A DNA stretch of 64,000 nucleotides from Streptomyces sp. RFCAC02 (GCF_004193175.1 NZ_SAUH01000001.1:2792501-2856500), one strand, 5' to 3'; numbered from the stretch's first letter, positions 25,373 to 34,846 are shown. The notes: a model not told the origin generated them from the letters alone. Translations and numbers: made by a program.

Positions 25373-25801
25373 TCAGCAGGCGTCCCAGCGCCACCCGCCC
25401 TCCTCACGCGTCCACGGCTGCGCGAGGAGCTGCTGATCGATCTCCGGCTCCCCCACCCCGTACGTCACGCGCGCCGCGCCACCGTCCATCTCCTCCACCG
25501 TGAACGACTCGACCGTCAACTCCCCGTACCGGCCCGCGCCGTCCTCCAGCGTCGTGGTGTACGCCTCCTCGTCGATCGTCTCCCTGCACCGTGCGGAGAG
25601 CAGGTCGTACGCGGCGTCCGGGTCGGGGGCGAAGAACGCCTCCGTGTACGCGCGGACGGCGTCCTCCAGTTCCGCCGCATCGTCACCGTCGTCATCCCCG
25701 CCCCCGCAGCCCACCACCGCCACCGAGACCGCGGCCACCACAAGAACAGAACGGACGAGCAGAGCCGCGCGGCGCGTTCCCCGGATCCCCATGCGTGTCA
25801 T
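25373..25801 (-). CDS. Small lipoprotein
   Basis: 142 residues. The signal peptide ends in VAVVGC, a lipobox, followed by an acidic Gly/Asp linker. The mature part (LEDAVRAYTEAFFAPDPDAA, YDLLSARCRETIDEEAYT, VTYGVG) resembles NTF2/DUF4878-like domains that sit outside the membrane. It ends WRWDAC. GTG at 25807 is an alternative start. Function unknown. Confidence 0.75.
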   Translation of the reverse strand: MTRMGIRGTRRAALLVRSVLVVAAVSVAVVGCGGGDDDGDDAAELEDAVRAYTEAFFAPDPDAAYDLLSARCRETIDEEAYTTTLEDGAGRYGELTVESFTVEEMDGGAARVTYGVGEPEIDQQLLAQPWTREEGGWRWDAC

Positions 25802-25889
25802 GAACACAGCGTGGCAGCAGACCCCCTACCGGGGAACCCGCCCGACGGGACGCTCGTCCTGACAGTCCCGCACATCCCCACCAACGCCT

Positions 25890-25930
25890 GAGGGGCCTTC
25901 CCGCCGCGTCGCGCGGCGGGAAGGCCCCTC
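25890..25930 (-). terminator. Strong hairpin after tRNA-Lys
   Basis: 19-bp perfect stem (GAGGGGCCTTCCCGCCGCG and its complement) with a three-base loop, just downstream of tRNA-Lys on the minus strand. Confidence 0.75.
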
Positions 25931-25938
25931 TCAGCCCG

Positions 25939-26011
25939 TAGGCCGTGTGGGACTCGAACCCACAACCAAAGGATTAAAAGTCCTCTGCTCTGCCAATTGA
26001 GCTAACGGCCC
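25939..26011 (-). tRNA. tRNA-Lys(UUU)
   Basis: 73-nt cloverleaf on the minus strand. Acceptor GGGCCGT pairs with ACGGCCT; D-arm is GCTC/GAGC; the anticodon loop CTTTTAA gives UUU; the T-arm has GTTCGAGTC. CCA is not encoded. Confidence 0.95.
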
Positions 26012-26058
26012 GCAGGGGAAGCATAGCCCCGGCCGGTGCCGCGCCCGAAGGCATACGG

Positions 26059-27897
26059 TCAGTCGTTCCGCTTCCAGCGCGGCTTGTCCGCCCGGCGGTC
26101 GAACGACGGACGGTCGTCCCGCCGGAAGCCGCCCTCACGACGGTCACCCTCACGCCGGAAGCCGCCGCGGTCATGATCCTCACGCCGCCCGTACGGACGA
26201 CGCTCCCGGTCACCACGGTCCCGGCGATCCCGGTCATCACGCCGGAACCCGCCCTCACGACGGTCACCCTCACGCCGGAAGCCGCCGCGGTCATGATCCT
26301 CACGCCGCCCGTACGGACGACGCTCCCGGTCACCACGGTCCCGGCGATCCCGGTCATCACGCCGGAACCCGCCCTCACGACGGTCCCCGTCACGCGAGCC
26401 CTCCGCACGGGCCGCCTTCTCGGCACGCCGCGCCTCACGGATCGCCTCGCGCTCGGCCTCCGCCTCCGCCTCGGCCACCGCGGCGGCGATCGCCTCGGCC
26501 GACGCCGCGATGGCCTCGGCCGGGTCGTCACCGCGCTCGCGCGCCGCGCGGCCGGTCAGCCGCTCGGCCTCGTCCCGCAGCTCGCCGGCCCGCTCCCGGG
26601 CACGCTCCAGCTCCCGCGCCAGCCGCGCGACCTCGCGCTCGGCGTGCTGCACGGCGCCCATCGCCGCCTCGGCCTGCACCTCGGTCAGCGACCTGGCGCC
26701 GATGATGTCGACGACGTCCTCGTCGAAGAGGTCCCCGCGCCCGATGACGTGCCGCGAGGCGTCGACGCCCGCGTCCTCCATCAGCCGGAAGATCGTCCGC
26801 CGCTGGTGCGGCAGCGCCAGCGAGACGACCGTGCCGGACCGCCCCGCCCGCGCCGTACGGCCGGAACGGTGCAGGTAGTCCTTGTGGTCGGCGGCCGGGT
26901 CCACGTTCAGCACCAGGTCGATGCCGTCGACGTGGATGCCGCGCGCCGCGACGTCGGTCGCCACCAGCACGCTGGCGCGGCCGTCCTTGAAGTCCGCCAG
27001 GGTCCGCGTGCGCGCGCCCTGGGTCATGCCGCCGTGCAGCGCGTCCGCCCGGACGCCCGCCTCGCGGAGCTGGCCCGCCACCCGGTCGGCGCCGAGCTGC
27101 GTGCGGACGAACACGATGGTGCGGCCCTCGCGCCCGGCGATCGCGGCGGTCAGCGGCGCCTTGTCGCGCGGCTTCACGATGAGCACGTGGTGGCTCATCG
27201 TCGTGACCGCGCCCTGGGCCGCGTCCACCTCGTGGCTGACGGGCTCCACCAGGTAGCGCTTCACCAGCGTGTCGATCTCGTGCTCGAGCGTCGCCGAGAA
27301 CAGCATCCGCTGGCCGCCCGGGGGGACCTGGTCGAGCAGCTCGGTGACCTCGGGCAGGAAGCCCAGGTCGGCCATCTGGTCGGCCTCGTCCAGGACGGCG
27401 ACCTCGACGTCGTCCAGCGAGCAGGCGCCGCGGCCGATCACGTCGCGCAGCCGGCCGGGCGTGGCGACGAGGATGTCGACGCCGCGCTCCAGCGCGTAGA
27501 TCTGGTTGCCCATGGAGGTGCCGCCGCAGACGACCTTCAGCCGCAGGCCGAGCACGTCGCCGTACGGCTCCAGCGCGTCGGAGACCTGCATGGCCAGCTC
27601 ACGGGTGGGCGTCAGGATGACGGCGCGGGGGTGCTTCGCGCGGGTACGGCCGCCGGAGAGGCGCGCCAGCGTCGGCAGGCCGAAGCTCAGCGTCTTGCCG
27701 GAACCGGTGCGGCCGCGGCCGAGGATGTCCCGGCCGGCCAGCGCGTCCGGGATGGTGGCGGCCTGGATGGGGAACGGGGTCGTGACGCCGTTCTGGGCGA
27801 GCTTGCGCACGACGTCCTGGGGCAGGCCCAGGTCGGCGAATGTCAGGGTCGGCTCGTCCTCCAGCGGGAGAAGAGCCTCGGGGGTGGTGACGGACAT
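26059..27897 (-). CDS. DEAD-box RNA helicase with repeated RGG-like tail
   Basis: 612 residues; ATG at 27897 with GGAAGG upstream. All helicase motifs are present: Q motif (TTPFPIQAATIPDAL), GRTGSGKT, PTRELAMQ, VLDEADQM, LFSATLE, VLVATDVAARG and HRSGRTARAG. Residues about 400-490 are an Ala/Glu/Arg coiled coil. The tail (about 490-612) is Arg/Asp/Gly-rich and contains two copies of a 40-residue unit, giving a disordered RNA-binding end. It probably unwinds RNA duplexes during ribosome assembly or decay. Confidence 0.95.
   Translation of the reverse strand: MSVTTPEALLPLEDEPTLTFADLGLPQDVVRKLAQNGVTTPFPIQAATIPDALAGRDILGRGRTGSGKTLSFGLPTLARLSGGRTRAKHPRAVILTPTRELAMQVSDALEPYGDVLGLRLKVVCGGTSMGNQIYALERGVDILVATPGRLRDVIGRGACSLDDVEVAVLDEADQMADLGFLPEVTELLDQVPPGGQRMLFSATLEHEIDTLVKRYLVEPVSHEVDAAQGAVTTMSHHVLIVKPRDKAPLTAAIAGREGRTIVFVRTQLGADRVAGQLREAGVRADALHGGMTQGARTRTLADFKDGRASVLVATDVAARGIHVDGIDLVLNVDPAADHKDYLHRSGRTARAGRSGTVVSLALPHQRRTIFRLMEDAGVDASRHVIGRGDLFDEDVVDIIGARSLTEVQAEAAMGAVQHAEREVARLARELERARERAGELRDEAERLTGRAARERGDDPAEAIAASAEAIAAAVAEAEAEAEREAIREARRAEKAARAEGSRDGDRREGGFRRDDRDRRDRGDRERRPYGRREDHDRGGFRREGDRREGGFRRDDRDRRDRGDRERRPYGRREDHDRGGFRREGDRREGGFRRDDRPSFDRRADKPRWKRND
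26121..26390. repeat. Exact 120-bp tandem repeat, about 2.2 copies
   Basis: The block starting at 26121 recurs at 26241 and, partly, at 26361, in frame with the helicase gene. The full copies are almost identical at DNA level, so the duplication is recent. Confidence 0.9.
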
Positions 27898-28122
27898 GCT
27901 GATGAGAACCTTCCGGAGTCTTGTGGGGTCGGCACGCGCCTGTGCTCCGTAGGTGCTCTGGACCGCCTGGATGCGGTCAGCCACGGCTGGTGAGGAACGC
28001 GCCACACGGCGCGCTGCATCGGGGCGCCGGGCAAGTGGGATCAAACGATCTACAAGCATACGCACGCGGCGCGGTGATGCGCAAACGGGTCACTCGCCCC
28101 ACGCGCGCACCCGGGCGCCGGC

Positions 28123-28713
28123 TCAGCTCCCGCCGCCGGGGGACGGGTCGTCCGGCACGGTCGACGGCTCGTCCGGGGGCACGTCGGGGGTGGGTCCGGG
28201 GTCGGGTGGCGGGGTGGTCGGGTCCGGCTCCGGATCCGGGTCGGGTGCCGGTTCCGGGGCGTCCGGCGCGGGCCCGGGGTCCGGCTCGGGGTCGCCGTCG
28301 GACGCCCCCGGGTCCGCGTCCGGGTCCTCGGTGCCGGCGCCGGCGGGATCGGGGGTGGCGCCGGGCGTGCGCCGGGGCTCGTCGTCGTCCCGCGCGCGCT
28401 CCTCGGTGGCGTCACGCCCCTCCCCCGCGCGCCCGTGCTCCGCGTCACCGGACTGTTCGTCGCCACCGCCGGAGCCGCTCCCGCCCTGCGCGCCACCGCC
28501 CGCCGTCCCCGCATCCCCGCCGTCCGCGCCGCCGGACGGGGCGCCGGCACCGTCGTCGGCCGACGCATCGCCCGCGCCGGCCGTGTCCTGCCCGCGAGCC
28601 GGCCCGCCGGGCTCGACGGTGATGCAGCCGCCCAGCAGCCCGGCGGCCAGCGCGACCGCCGAGACGGCGACGACACGGGGGAAGGCGACGGCGGGACGGG
28701 CACGGCTGCGCAC
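28123..28713 (-). CDS. Low-complexity lipoprotein
   Basis: 196 residues from the GTG at 28713, which follows GGAGG. The signal peptide ends LAAGLLGGC, a lipobox. The mature protein has almost no folded sequence: a Gly/Asp/Ala stretch, then Pro/Asp repeats (PDPDPEPDPTTPPPDPGPTP) likely to be extended through the cell wall. No domain recognised. A surface spacer or anchored linker is possible, but there is no direct sign of function. Confidence 0.6.
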   Translation of the reverse strand: MRSRARPAVAFPRVVAVSAVALAAGLLGGCITVEPGGPARGQDTAGAGDASADDGAGAPSGGADGGDAGTAGGGAQGGSGSGGGDEQSGDAEHGRAGEGRDATEERARDDDEPRRTPGATPDPAGAGTEDPDADPGASDGDPEPDPGPAPDAPEPAPDPDPEPDPTTPPPDPGPTPDVPPDEPSTVPDDPSPGGGS

Positions 28714-28790
28714 GGTTGCGGCCTCCGGATGGGATGCGGGCGGCGGGATCACCGTGTGCTCAACTGCCGCCCTGCGGGCCAGGACACGCC

Positions 28791-29159
28791 TCAGCCGTAG
28801 CCGAGCGCGTGCAGGCGTTCGTCGTCGATCCCGAAGTGGTGGGCGATCTCGTGGACGACCGTGATCTCGACCTCCTCGACCACCATCTCCCGGTCACCGC
28901 CCTCGCGCGCGACGAGGCGCAGCGTCGGCCCCATGAACACGGAGATGCGGTCGGGGAGCACACCGGCGTACCACTCGCCGCGCTCGGTCAGCGGGATGCC
29001 CTCGTAGAGGCCGAGCAGGTCGGGTTCCTGCGCCTCGGCGGGCGGCTCGTCCTCGACGAAGACGGCGACGTTGTCCATCAGCCGGGTCAGCTCCGGCGGC
29101 ACGCGGTCCAGCGCCTCGCCGACCAGCTCCTCGAACTCCTCGCGCGTCATCTCCAGCAC
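28791..29159 (-). CDS. Zincin-like metallopeptidase family protein (DUF1025-like)
   Basis: 122 residues, cytoplasmic. EITVVHEIAHHFGIDDERLH contains the HExxH zinc motif with a following D, the signature of the small metallopeptidase family common in Actinobacteria. The N-terminal half (EFEELVGEALDRVPPELTRL, LGLYEGIPLTERG) is also typical. Whether it is a real protease has not been shown for the family, as far as I recall. Confidence 0.85.
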   Translation of the reverse strand: MLEMTREEFEELVGEALDRVPPELTRLMDNVAVFVEDEPPAEAQEPDLLGLYEGIPLTERGEWYAGVLPDRISVFMGPTLRLVAREGGDREMVVEEVEITVVHEIAHHFGIDDERLHALGYG

Positions 29160-29295
29160 GCCGTCATTCTCCCCCGGGGCGCGGGGACGAACCGGTGCGC
29201 GCCCCCGCCTCCCGAACCGTTTTGCCGATCGCTCGCGGTATCCCCTATGCTTCTCACGTCCCCGACGGCATCGGAAGGTGCCAGGCGGGCCGCCG

Positions 29296-29368
29296 GCCCC
29301 CGTCGTCTAGTGGCCCAGGACGCCGCCCTTTCAAGGCGGTAGCGCGGGTTCGAATCCCGTCGGGGGTA
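29296..29368 (+). tRNA. tRNA-Glu(UUC)
   Basis: 73-nt cloverleaf. Acceptor GCCCCCG/CGGGGGT; anticodon stem CCGCC/GGCGG around CTTTCAA (UUC); T-arm with GTTCGAATC. First of three tRNAs in a row. Confidence 0.95.
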
Positions 29369-29390
29369 CGCGTCACCATGTCGCATGCAA

Positions 29391-29465
29391 GGTCCTGTGG
29401 AGCAGTTTGGAGTGCTCGCCACCCTGTCAAGGTGGAGGCCGCGGGTTCAAATCCCGTCAGGACCG
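29391..29465 (+). tRNA. tRNA-Asp(GUC), copy 1
   Basis: 75-nt cloverleaf. Acceptor GGTCCTG/CAGGACC; loop CTGTCAA gives anticodon GUC; T-arm GTTCAAATC. Identical to the copy at 34748. Confidence 0.95.
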
Positions 29466-29469
29466 CTCC

Positions 29470-29543
29470 GGCTGGGTAGCTCAGTTGGTACGAGCGTCCG
29501 CCTGAAAAGCGGAAGGTCGCCGGTTCGACCCCGGCCCCAGCCA
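29470..29543 (+). tRNA. tRNA-Phe(GAA)
   Basis: 74-nt cloverleaf. Acceptor GGCTGGG/CCCAGCC; loop CTGAAAA gives anticodon GAA; T-arm GTTCGACCC. It follows tRNA-Asp by four bases, so the Glu, Asp and Phe genes are probably one transcript. Confidence 0.95.
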
Positions 29544-29563
29544 CCGGAAGCAGTACCCGTGAA

Positions 29564-29604
29564 AGGCCCCGATGGGAGAGATCCCACCGGGGCCTCTCCG
29601 TTTT
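29564..29604 (+). terminator. Terminator of the tRNA-Glu/Asp/Phe cluster
   Basis: Stem AGGCCCCG-TGGGA with TCCCA-CGGGGCCT (one A/C mismatch), then CCGTTTT. It also lies at the end of the facing membrane protein gene. Confidence 0.75.
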
Positions 29605-29609
29605 CCCGG

Positions 29610-30623
29610 TCAGCCGGCGTGCGTGCGGGGCGGGCGGCCGCCGGGGTGGCGGTGGCGCCATGTCCAGAAGACCGCGGCCGACACGACGGCCCAGCCCGCC
29701 AGCACCAGGTACGGCTGCGCGTGCTGGTGGCCGCGGAAGTAGACGGCGGTGTGCAGCGCGTTGACGGCGGCACCGGGCGGCAGCCAGCGTCCGATCGCCC
29801 CGAGGACGGAGGGCAGCAGCGGCCAGGAGACGGCGCCGCCGGAGGACGGGTTGCCCAGCATCACCATGAGGCCCCATGTCGGGAGGATCGCCCAGCGCCG
29901 GATGAGGGCGTTGAACATGGTGAAGACCATCCCGGAGGTGAACATCGTCAGCGCGAGCGTGCCCCAGGTCTGCCAGAACGGCAGCGGCAGCGCGGCCAGC
30001 CACCAGTCCACGGCGGCGATGATCGCGAGGCCGCCGAGCAGCGCGTACGCGGCGGTGAAGGCGATGCGCTCGGCCGGGTTCAGGGCGGACGCGTTCACGC
30101 TGAGCTGGACGGCGCCGAGGAACCCCATGATCACGCTGGCGATGGAGATGTAGAAGATGGCCAGGCCACGGGGATCGCCCTCGTAGAGCGGCTTGATGTC
30201 CTTCACCCGCAGGTCGATGCCGGCCGCCTTCGCCGCCGGCGGCGCGTTCTGCGTGAGGAGCATCGAGACGGACGCGCCGGAGGCGCTGACGAGATCGAGT
30301 TCGACGCGGTCGCCGCCGTGGTTGCGGAGGACGGCGAAGACCTCCTGGCTCTCGACGGCGTCCACAGCCTGTGGACGGCTGTCGTAGTGGCGCAGCCGCA
30401 GGGACGTGTCGAGCCGGCGTTCGAGCTCCGCCACGAAGCGGCCCGCCTTCCCCCCGGACGGCGGGTCGCCGACCACCGCGACCGGGATGCGGCGCGGCGC
30501 CGGGTCCGCCATCGCATACGTGTACGACCCGGCGAACAGTGCCGCCGCCGCTGCCACGATCAGTGACACCACGACCGCGGGGAAGAACACGGATCGCCGC
30601 ACCACCCGCCACCATTTGCCCAC
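29610..30623 (-). CDS. ABC-2/DUF3533-like integral membrane protein
   Basis: 337 residues. One N-terminal membrane helix (VFFPAVVVSLIVAAAAALFA) is followed by a roughly 125-residue outer domain (IPVAVVGDPPSG, SQEVFAVLRNHGGDRVELDL). Then come six helices: IFYISIASVIMGFLGAV, LLGGLAIIAAVDWWLAALPL, LMVMLGNPSSGGAVSW and others. This layout is that of the YhgE/Pip/SNG1 and ABC-2 permease group. NPSSGG-like motifs recur in that group. No ATPase gene is adjacent. Role unknown; possibly export or wall related. Confidence 0.7.
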   Translation of the reverse strand: MGKWWRVVRRSVFFPAVVVSLIVAAAAALFAGSYTYAMADPAPRRIPVAVVGDPPSGGKAGRFVAELERRLDTSLRLRHYDSRPQAVDAVESQEVFAVLRNHGGDRVELDLVSASGASVSMLLTQNAPPAAKAAGIDLRVKDIKPLYEGDPRGLAIFYISIASVIMGFLGAVQLSVNASALNPAERIAFTAAYALLGGLAIIAAVDWWLAALPLPFWQTWGTLALTMFTSGMVFTMFNALIRRWAILPTWGLMVMLGNPSSGGAVSWPLLPSVLGAIGRWLPPGAAVNALHTAVYFRGHQHAQPYLVLAGWAVVSAAVFWTWRHRHPGGRPPRTHAG

Positions 30624-30709
30624 AAAGGCACCCTATGCGGACATCTCTGCCGAAACACGCGCAGTGGGATATCGGCTCGCCGCCCACCCGCCCCGGGTGA
30701 GATTCTTGG

Positions 30710-33700
30710 ATGCGTATGCCTACGCACCCCTCCCCCCTGTCCGAGCTGGCCGCGCGGCTGCCCGAACTCACTCTCCGCGACCAGCAGCGCCTCGGCCGCC
30801 GCCTCGACGGCGCGCGCCGCATCCGCAAGCCGGCCGCCCAGGCCGCGGTGCTCACCGAGATCGGCGCCGCGATCGAGGCCGCCGAGCAGCGCGTGGCACG
30901 GCGCCGCGCCGCCGTGCCCGCCATCGACTACCCGGAACAGCTCCCCGTCAGCCGCAAGAAGGACGACATCCTGGCGGCGATACGCGACCACCAGGTGGTG
31001 ATCGTGGCGGGCGAGACCGGCTCGGGCAAGACGACCCAGCTCCCGAAGATCTGCCTGGAGCTCGGCCGCGGCGTCAAGGGCCTCATCGGTCACACGCAGC
31101 CGCGCCGCATCGCCGCCCGCACGGTCGCCCAGCGCGTGGCCGACGAACTGCGCACGCCGCTCGGCGAGGCCATCGGCTACAAGGTGCGCTTCACAGACCA
31201 GGCGGGCGACGACACCCTCGTCAAGCTGATGACGGACGGCATCCTGCTCGCCGAGGTGCAGCACGACCGCGATCTGCGGCAGTACGACACGATCATCATC
31301 GACGAGGCGCACGAGCGCAGCCTCAACATCGACTTCCTCCTCGGCTACCTGGCCCAGCTCCTCCCCCGCCGCCCCGACCTGAAGGTCGTCATCACCTCGG
31401 CGACGATCGACCCGGAGCGGTTCGCCCGGCACTTCAGGGACCGCGAGGGGCGCGACGCGCCGATCATCGAGGTGTCCGGGCGCACGTACCCGGTGGAGGT
31501 GCGCTACCGGCCGCTGCTCGAGGAGCCCGCCGGCGGGGACGGCGATGAGGCGGACGCCGGCGCCGACCGCGACCAGGTCACGGCCATCTGCGACGCGGTG
31601 GACGAACTGCAGGCCGAGGGTCCCGGCGACATCCTGGTGTTCCTCTCCGGCGAGCGCGAGATCCGCGACACGGCGGACGCCCTGGAGAAGCGGAAGCTCC
31701 GGCACACCGAGATCCTGCCGCTGTTCGCGCGCCTGTCGCACGGCGAGCAGCAGCGCGTGTTCCAGCCGCACGCGGGACGCCGCGTCGTCCTCGCCACGAA
31801 CGTCGCCGAGACCTCCCTCACCGTCCCCGGCATCCGGTACGTCATCGACCCGGGCACGGCCCGCATCTCCCGCTACAGCCACCGCACGAAGGTGCAGCGG
31901 CTGCCGATCGAGCCGGTGTCCCAGGCCAGCGCGAACCAGCGCAAGGGCCGCTGCGGGCGTACCAGCGACGGCATCTGCATCCGGCTGTACTCGGAGGACG
32001 ACTTCCTCTCGCGCCCCGAGTTCACGGACGCCGAGATCCTGCGCACCAACCTGGCGTCCGTCATCCTCCAGATGAACGCCGCGGGGCTCGGCGACATCGA
32101 GCGGTTCCCCTTCATCGACGCGCCCGACCACCGGTCGATCAAGGCGGGCGTGCAACTGCTCGAGGAGCTGGGCGCGCTCGCCGGCGCGCGGCTGACCGAC
32201 CTGGGCCGGCGGCTCGCGCAGCTCCCCGTCGACCCGCGCCTGGCCCGCATGGTGATCGAGGCCGACCGGAACGGTGTCGCGCACGAGGTGATGGTCATCG
32301 CGGCCGCCCTCTCGATCCAGGACCCGCGCGAGCGGCCGAGCGACAAACAGCAGCAGGCGGACGCGAAGCACCAGCGGTTCCGCGAGGGTCCGGCGGAGGA
32401 GTCGGACTTCCTCGCCCTCCTCAACCTGTGGTCGTACGTCCGCGAGCGGCAGCGCGCGCTGTCCTCGTCCGCGTTCCGCCGGCTGTGCCGCACCGAGTTC
32501 CTCAACTACCTGCGGATACGCGAGTGGCAGGACATCTACGCGCAGCTCCGCTCGGTCGGCCGGACGCTCGGGATCGAGCCGGCGGCGCCGCGCGACGGCG
32601 AAGCGGCCGATCCGGCGCGCGTCCACCAGTCGCTGCTGGCCGGCCTGTTGTCGCACATCGGGCTGAAGGACACAGACAAGAACGAGTACCTGGGCGCGCG
32701 GGGCACCAAATTCGCGGTCTTCCCGGGGTCGGCGCTGTTCCGCAGACCGCCGCGCTGGGTCATGTCGGCCGAGCTGGTGGAGACGTCACGTCTGTGGGCG
32801 CGGGTGAACGCCAGGATCGACCCCGACTGGATCGAGCCGCTCGCCGGCCACCTCGTGAAGCGGACGTACAGCGAGCCGCACTGGGAGCAGCGGCAGGCCG
32901 CGGTGATGGCCTACGAGCGGGTCACGCTGTACGGCGTCCCGATCGTCGCCCAGCGGAAGGTCAACTACGGCCGGATCGACCCGGAGACATCGCGGGACCT
33001 GTTCATCCGGCACGCCCTGGTCGAGGGCGACTGGCGCACGCCGCACCGCTTCTTCGCGGAGAACCGCAAGCTGCTGGACGAGGTCGCCGAGCTGGAGGAG
33101 CGGGCACGGCGGCGCGACATCCTCGTCGACGACGAGACGCTGTACGACTTCTACGACCGGCGCGTCCCCGAGGACGTCGTGTCGGGGGCGCATTTCGACG
33201 CGTGGTGGAAGAAGAAGCGCCACGAGGAACCGGACCTGCTCAACTTCGAGAAGTCCATGCTCATCAACGAGCGGGCGGAGCGGGTCACCAAGGAGCAGTA
33301 CCCGGACACCTGGCGGCAGGGCCGGCTGTCGTTCCGGGTGACGTACCAGTTCGAGCCGGGGACGGACGCGGACGGCGTGACGGTCGCGGTGCCCCTGCAG
33401 GTCCTCAACCAGGTCACGGCCGACGGCTTCGACTGGCAGATCCCGGGCCTGCGCGAACAGTTGGTGACCGAGTTGATCAGATCCCTGCCGAAACCGATCA
33501 GACGGCACTGTGTTCCGGCGCCGGACTGCGCGCGCCGCTTCCTGGCCGCCACCCCCGAGCCGACCGGTGAGCCGCTGCGGGCGGCGCTGGCCCGCGGCCT
33601 GACCCGGATGACCGGGGTGCCCGTCGCGCCGGAGGACTTCGACGAGGCGAAGGTCCCCGCCCACCTGCGCGTCACGTTCCGCGTGGTGGACGAGCGACGG

Positions 33701-34675
33701 CGCCCCGTGCCCGGCGACGCGGAGAGCAAGGACCTCGACGAGCTGCGGGACCGGCTGCGCCCCCGGGCGCGGGCGGCGCTCGACCGCGCGTTCACCGCGG
33801 GCGCCGAGGGGCTGACGCGCTGGACCATCGGCGCGCTCCCCCGCACGTTCGAGACGCGGCGCGGCGGCCAGCCGGTGAAGGCGTACCCGGCCCTGGTCGA
33901 CGAGGGCGCGACGGTCGCGGTGCGGCTGTTCGACACCGAGCGGGAGCAGGCGCGCGCCATGGCCCTGGGCACGCGGCGCCTCATCCTGCTCGGCCTGCCG
34001 TCCGACCCGTCGAAGTTCGCGCAGCGGCGCCTGGACAACGCGGCGAAGCTCGCCCTGTCCGCCACGCCGCACGGCAGCGTGCAGGCGCTGTTCGACGACT
34101 GTGTGCGGGCGGCGGCCGACCGGCTGATCGCGGCGCACGGCGGCCCCGCGTGGGACGAGGAGGGGTTCACCAAGCTGTTCGACGCGGTGCGGGCGGACAT
34201 CACCGACCTCACGCTGCGGATCACCGGGCAGGTGCGGGAGGTCCTGACGGCGTGGCAGGCGTGCGAACGGCGGCTGCGGTCCCTCACGAGCCCGGTCCTC
34301 CTGCCGGCGCGGACGGACGTCCGCCAGCAGCTCGACCACCTGGTGAAGCCGGGATTCGTCACCGAGCACGGGGCGCGGCGGCTGCCCGATCTGCTGCGGT
34401 ACCTGACGGCCGTCGACCGGCGGCTCCAGCAGCTTCCGCACCAGGCCGACCGGGACGCGGCACGGATGGCGAAGGTCCACGAGATGCGCGACGAGTACGC
34501 GTGGCTGCTCGAACAGTTCCCGGCCGGCCGGCCGGTGCCGGCGCAGGCGGCGGAGATCCCGTGGATGATCGAGGAGCTGCGGGTCAGCTACTTCGCGCAC
34601 GCCCTCGGCACGGCGTACCCGGTGTCGGACAAGCGCATCATGAAGGCGGTGGACGCCCTGGTCCCGGCCCGCTGA
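30710..34675 (+). CDS. hrpA: ATP-dependent RNA helicase HrpA
   Basis: 1321 residues, the family's usual length. DEAH-box motifs: VIVAGETGSGKTTQ, GHTQPRRIAART, IIIDEAHERSLNID, VITSATIDPERF, LATNVAETSLTVPGIRYVID and QRKGRCGRTSDGICIRLY. The HA2/OB-fold region and the long HrpA-only C-terminal domain (SHIGLKDTDKNEYLGARGTK; PEDVVSGAHFDAWWKKKR) follow. Bacterial HrpA proteins act on mRNA and rescue stalled ribosomes in studied species. Start is ATG at 30710 or 30716. A GATTCT hexamer sits directly before it and no ribosome binding site is seen, so a leaderless mRNA is likely. Confidence 0.95.
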   Translation: MRMPTHPSPLSELAARLPELTLRDQQRLGRRLDGARRIRKPAAQAAVLTEIGAAIEAAEQRVARRRAAVPAIDYPEQLPVSRKKDDILAAIRDHQVVIVAGETGSGKTTQLPKICLELGRGVKGLIGHTQPRRIAARTVAQRVADELRTPLGEAIGYKVRFTDQAGDDTLVKLMTDGILLAEVQHDRDLRQYDTIIIDEAHERSLNIDFLLGYLAQLLPRRPDLKVVITSATIDPERFARHFRDREGRDAPIIEVSGRTYPVEVRYRPLLEEPAGGDGDEADAGADRDQVTAICDAVDELQAEGPGDILVFLSGEREIRDTADALEKRKLRHTEILPLFARLSHGEQQRVFQPHAGRRVVLATNVAETSLTVPGIRYVIDPGTARISRYSHRTKVQRLPIEPVSQASANQRKGRCGRTSDGICIRLYSEDDFLSRPEFTDAEILRTNLASVILQMNAAGLGDIERFPFIDAPDHRSIKAGVQLLEELGALAGARLTDLGRRLAQLPVDPRLARMVIEADRNGVAHEVMVIAAALSIQDPRERPSDKQQQADAKHQRFREGPAEESDFLALLNLWSYVRERQRALSSSAFRRLCRTEFLNYLRIREWQDIYAQLRSVGRTLGIEPAAPRDGEAADPARVHQSLLAGLLSHIGLKDTDKNEYLGARGTKFAVFPGSALFRRPPRWVMSAELVETSRLWARVNARIDPDWIEPLAGHLVKRTYSEPHWEQRQAAVMAYERVTLYGVPIVAQRKVNYGRIDPETSRDLFIRHALVEGDWRTPHRFFAENRKLLDEVAELEERARRRDILVDDETLYDFYDRRVPEDVVSGAHFDAWWKKKRHEEPDLLNFEKSMLINERAERVTKEQYPDTWRQGRLSFRVTYQFEPGTDADGVTVAVPLQVLNQVTADGFDWQIPGLREQLVTELIRSLPKPIRRHCVPAPDCARRFLAATPEPTGEPLRAALARGLTRMTGVPVAPEDFDEAKVPAHLRVTFRVVDERRRPVPGDAESKDLDELRDRLRPRARAALDRAFTAGAEGLTRWTIGALPRTFETRRGGQPVKAYPALVDEGATVAVRLFDTEREQARAMALGTRRLILLGLPSDPSKFAQRRLDNAAKLALSATPHGSVQALFDDCVRAAADRLIAAHGGPAWDEEGFTKLFDAVRADITDLTLRITGQVREVLTAWQACERRLRSLTSPVLLPARTDVRQQLDHLVKPGFVTEHGARRLPDLLRYLTAVDRRLQQLPHQADRDAARMAKVHEMRDEYAWLLEQFPAGRPVPAQAAEIPWMIEELRVSYFAHALGTAYPVSDKRIMKAVDALVPAR

Positions 34676-34747
34676 CCGGCGCCGGGGCGGGCCGCGCACC
34701 CGATTGGCCCCCCGCCGCCATCTGGGGTAGAGTCACGCTCGCGACTT

Positions 34748-34822
34748 GGTCCTGTGGAGCAGTTTGGAGTGCTCGCCACCCTGTCAAGGTGGAGGCCGCG
34801 GGTTCAAATCCCGTCAGGACCG
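34748..34822 (+). tRNA. tRNA-Asp(GUC), copy 2
   Basis: All 75 bases equal the copy at 29391. It lies 72 bases after hrpA and has its own terminator. Confidence 0.95.
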
Positions 34823-34846
34823 CACGGAGTTGAGCACCACACGTCC

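Noticed and set aside
26121..26390. CRISPR-like repeats
   Set aside because: The 120-bp units are in-frame coding repeats without spacers. No CRISPR array was seen anywhere in the window.
29296..29543. Integrated element at the tRNA cluster
   Set aside because: No integrase, no duplicated tRNA 3' end in the flanks, and normal base composition.
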